The notes below the pieces were generated by a model. That model was not told where the DNA came from. It saw only the letters and a program-made list of their open reading frames with translations, and searched no databases. Positions 60,342 to 64,000 of a DNA stretch of 64,000 nucleotides are shown one piece after another; within the stretch, counting starts at the first letter, position 1; the number at the start of each line of letters is the position of its first letter. This DNA comes from Aquilaria yunnanensis (Eukaryota; Streptophyta; Magnoliopsida; Malvales; Thymelaeaceae): the NCBI GenBank assembly GCA_039654915.1, contig CM077596.1, positions 71,859,751 to 71,923,750 on the forward strand, written 5' to 3'. The translations under genes and the position numbers were made by a program.

Positions 60342-60509
60342 ATGAGCATTAAAGGCATACATATGCCATAATCTTTATATTTTTGTATGAGTGAATTTCT
60401 TTCATCCATGGATATAGGTTAGTTAAGAGTCAAAACATGTTAAATTGGTATATGCTAAGATGATTATAATTGTTTTCACATGATGGGTGTTTGGGGAATT
60501 TTTCTCCCA

Positions 60510-63500
60510 ACTAAGAAGCTCACAATCTTCTTCAAGCCATTATGAGAGAAGCATATGATGCAAGACATATAATTATTGGCCACTGAAGTGAAGAAAGCAT
60601 GGGTTCTTTAGTGTGAAATCATTAATGGATAACAGACAATTTTAAGATTATTTTTACCCCTTATCCTTCTTCTAATGATCATATATATTTTTTCTTTTTG
60701 AACTGTTAATGTAGGAGAGATAATTTTTTGATTTTTTGAGGGGTAAAGAATTTAATTGGGTAAGGGTATGGGCTTAGGGAAACGATTTGCAACTAAAAAA
60801 TAAGTGTTGTTCCATAAATAATGTTATTCTGCTTGTTTCATTATATAAATTATTCTCTAAAAAACATTGTAATATTTTTATAAATAAAAAGAAATTGAGG
60901 AAGTAGCAAAGCTGCGTTAAATATAGTGTATAGTTACTCTTAAAAAATAACTTAGGATATTTTTTAATTCACAACACAATGCCATAGGGTCCGGTCGAGT
61001 ATTGAAAGAACATAATCCTATTAACTTTTTACCCATTTACCAAATTAATTATAATATTCATAGATTTATTAAATTAATCTTAAAACTATTTTAGATATTT
61101 TGCCGGGTAGATGATGGAAAAATTGAAGTAACATTTAAATGTTGACATACTAGCTATTTTTAACCTGATGTGGATCTAGGGGGCCCACAGACTTTTGCCT
61201 TCCATCCCCCAACTAAACAAACAGGCGTTGGTGAGCCACGCGTAGGGCTTCCTGACTGGTCGATGAGGTTCTGTTCATGGCGACGGCGAGATCGGGTGGA
61301 CATTTGAAGATGAGAAAAATTGTTAGCCGCCACAGCATGAAACAGAGAGCATCAACATGGGAGGCCAACAGTGCACCTCTCCCAGATGTGGTGGTTGTGG
61401 CTGACGACTGAGGAGGAAGAATTTCTCCAAGCCTATGTTTAGACATAAGGGTCAGTTTTAACTTGGTTTGGGAATAATTTTTTAATTCAGTGTTCCAATT
61501 TTAAATAATTTATTAATAATAGATACCAAACCATTGCAACTTACTTAAAATGTTACCTTTAGATAAGTTTTTAAAAGCTGTGACACTAATCACATTAATC
61601 CTAAAGTAGGCCTTTATTTGTATGTTTCTAGCTAAATCCAGTGCCACTCCTATATCTCGCTTATTTTAAACATCAGTGACCAACGTTTACATTGTTTCTA
61701 GCCACTCACTGTTTATAACTTTTTTCTTTTCTATTATTTTTTTTTATGGGAGTAACCGTTATAACTCTATCATAGCCCCACTTTATATTTCATTTTTTTT
61801 CTATTTCAACAGACCAAGGAATAATAAATAGACTAATTTAAATCCACTTTAGTCAATATTTTTATGACAAATAAGGCACGAAAAAAGCGTCAGGCCCGAG
61901 GAGAAAAACTCTACCAATCAGAAAAAAAGCACAAAAAAATAGAAAATTGATGGAAATTAAAATTGAGAATACAGTGACATGATGAAATTAAAAAATGACA
62001 TATCTAAAAGACTACACTGACATTTGATGCCAACAAATGCATTTATATTCCATAACGGTCTTAATACATAATATTTTAAACTAATGGAAATTTTTTTTTT
62101 TTTTTAAATGGCTCAAATGTCATAGTAACAAATAAGCTGCTAACAATTGACATACTATACTTTACGAAGACACAAGACTTTGGCATAGAACATTCTCAAA
62201 AACAATAACAATTGAAAAAAATGGATTCATTTTGAATGGTATTGCAAATATATATATGCACGAATATAATCTCCTATGTCAAAATTTATATTAACATATC
62301 TAAATAAATAAATTGCACATTACTAATTTTTTCATAAAAGGCTATTATTTATTTATTTTTTAATTTTTAGAATTGTAACTTTGGCATAGGCCCGTAACTC
62401 AACTGACTGTTGGGACATTAAGAACTACTCTTATTTATCAAACAAGTAATTTTAGTGAGTAAAATATACATTTTTTAATTGTCACAAAAGATGTTTCATT
62501 TTCAATCAAAAGTGAGTCAAATAGCATTTTGTAAACCAATAATAATATGAAATTCTGAGGAACAACATGAAATAACAGCTTAAAAGAGTACATCTATTCG
62601 TACGACACTAAATGAAATTATGAGAATTGGATTGAGCTGAATATTCCATGTAGAACAAGAATAAATTTAGAATAAAGAACTTACAAATAACTACACTAAA
62701 ACTCACATAGAGAATTGACAAAATAGTCAAAACAAACAATAAATGATCCAACCAAAGAAAAGGTACCCTAAAGTAGATCAACAAATATAAAACTTAATAT
62801 AATTAATAGATAAAAAAAATCTAGCACTATTATACGATCCATTATTTGAGAATGCACCATTATCAAGACCTACCATGTTTTATTCTCGAGCCTCCATCCA
62901 ACTCACTAACATTGAAAATAAATCACCCCAGATATGTCTAATGTAGAGTGTCAAAGAAACAAATGATGTTTCTATTAATGGTGATAAACGAATTTTGTGA
63001 ATGAGAATGAAGAAGAGAAAATGGTGAAAAAGAGGTGAAGTTGGTTGATATGGTGAAATAAAGACCGTAAATCAATCGGTCGGGTTAGGTTTCCAGCTTA
63101 AATTAAAATCCAAACCCGGCTAGAGGCATGAAGAAGAAAAGAGGAAAACGATGTAGAGAAAATTTGTGAAGAGGCAGCTAGGGTTTGCTTATTACTGGGT
63201 CTCGATGATGTTAATGAATACATTTTCACTTATATAGCTGTTTTCCATTTAATAAAATATCATATTAGTTTATTATACGAGAGAATGCATAGGTCCAGAT
63301 AAAACCTAATCAGAAACTAAGTTGACTGGAAATTAGGATAAAACTCTAGAGTTGATTTTAGATTAATAAAATTAATTTTACGAACACATCTAAAACTTTA
63401 ACTTAAGTTGTTTGATATCTGTTTGATCTGATGTCCAAACTTCATGGACTAAAAGGATAGTTCTGCCTAGAATCTCCAGTATGATATATCTGGGTAAACA

Positions 63501-64000
63501 GCACCATTGGTCCTCAGCCTTAGTTTCTATTGCAAATCAGTCCTTAATGTTTTCTTTGTAGCAATGTGGTCCCAAACATTATAGTTTATTGCATATTGGT
63601 CGATAATCCCGGGCAGCAATTGAAACCCGATTTATAGAGAGGAAAAACTAATAGGTTAGAAGGTCCATTAACTGTTAAAAATTATGGCACAATTTAAATT
63701 TTTTAAAAGACATTTATCAAATAGTTTTGAAGAGGTCAAATTTGTGATGACGGTGGCTCGCTGATGCTAGCTCTGAGGAGGCTGAATTCGTTCAGGGAGC
63801 AGTGATAGCCTGCGGTTAAAAACGGGGGTGAGAGAACTTGGTCCTGTTGGATGATCTCGTACTTGAGCAACTGGAGCAATTTCTCAACTCATGCGACCTA
63901 ATGCAAGCTTTCTCCTTCTAAGTACAATTAATGGCGGTCAAGTGACTCCATCGGCTAGCTAGGAAAGAGTCCGACGTCGGACCCATGGAGATGACAATTT
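60510..64000. other. Right-hand intergenic region, no supportable gene
   Basis: AT-rich throughout except 61190-61440 and 63730-64000, which are GC-richer. Short open frames there (for example ATG 61278, 44 codons, plus strand) match nothing I know. 63480-63720 resembles the dispersed 'aattgca...ggtcc..aac' sequence seen near 11580 and 21930. Confidence 0.45.

Larger units (their letters stand above)
57298..60509 (+). mobile_element. TRIM-like short LTR retroelement, interrupted by later insertions
   Basis: LTR 1 is 57298-57804 (507 bp). LTR 2 begins at 58070 and ends at 60509, interrupted between about 58406 and 60341. Both share 'ttaggattt', 'gatgt.gtttggcttt', 'acttgttatgtta', 'aagtcga/gagtcaaa', and ends in TTC(T)CCCA. 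Six bases past LTR 1 lies TAGTATCAAAGC (57810-57821), 10 of 12 matching the tRNA-iMet primer site TGGTATCAGAGC. Only about 265 bp lie between the LTRs, with no coding capacity. Small size plus primer site fit a terminal-repeat retrotransposon in miniature, or a deletion derivative. The exact target duplication is unclear (AAGAA on the left). Confidence 0.72.

Noticed and set aside
61278..61412. 44-codon plus-strand frame starting MATARSGGHLKMRK, and the overlapping 77-aa minus-strand frame
   Set aside because: Too short, no recognisable family, and no splice or promoter support.
63730..64000. GC-richer stretch at the right edge that might be an exon
   Set aside because: All frames contain stops or lack recognisable protein; it may belong to a gene or repeat that continues beyond the window.

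Overview
The window looks like nuclear DNA of a flowering plant, probably a eudicot. The genes are split by GT-AG introns, the intergenic DNA is AT-rich, and the proteins belong to plant families (NPF transporter, plant EXO84 exocyst subunit, NPG/NPGR calmodulin-binding TPR protein, PPR protein). Plant-type LTR retrotransposons, hAT-like MITEs and CACTA termini are abundant. I cannot name the species. All exon structures were worked out by eye from reading frames, splice signals and recalled family similarity; no search was run.

Layout. (1) 0-17.6 kb is the gene-rich arm. It holds a broken NPF5/PTR3-type transporter pseudogene on the plus strand (1.87-4.1 kb) with a solo LTR directly in front of it. 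Two apparently intact minus-strand genes follow: an EXO84A-like exocyst subunit (7 coding exons, 920 aa) and an NPGR2-like TPR protein (5 coding exons plus a leader intron, 734 aa). (2) 17.6-24 kb is AT-rich intergenic DNA with a CACTA terminus, a small hAT-like MITE and microsatellites. (3) 24-36.1 kb is a nest: a decayed Copia element on the minus strand, split by a 1.5-kb solo-LTR-like insert (5-bp duplication ATTAG) and by a very young, full-length Copia element on the plus strand (29489-35529, 5-bp duplication CATTT) with near-identical LTRs and one uninterrupted 1360-codon gag-pol frame. (4) 36.1-37.8 kb is a large inverted repeat with arms of about 700 bp, abutted by the old Copia. (5) 38.06-38.76 kb is a two-exon gene for a small single-span membrane protein of unknown family, broken by two early stops. 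(6) 41-51.5 kb is a second nest of old repeats, with three hAT-like MITEs, a 2.5-kb solo LTR and a decayed Gypsy gag. (7) 53.4-53.85 kb is a small intact gene (148 aa) with a TATA box. (8) 54.9-64 kb holds a PPR pseudogene scrap, a foldback element, a TRIM-like LTR element with nested insertions, and sequence in which I see no gene.

The intact genes do not form a pathway; plant genes are transcribed singly. EXO84A-like (vesicle tethering) and NPGR2-like (linked to pollen germination and wall functions in its family) are tail-to-head neighbours on one strand, and both families touch exocytosis and cell-wall delivery, but that link is only suggestive. The most unusual signal is in the young Copia element. 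It has no recognisable tRNA primer-binding site. Instead the 14 nt that start 2 nt after the 5' LTR are an exact reverse complement of a segment inside the LTR, as expected of a self-priming retrotransposon. An older solo LTR of the same family sits at the start of the dead NPF gene.
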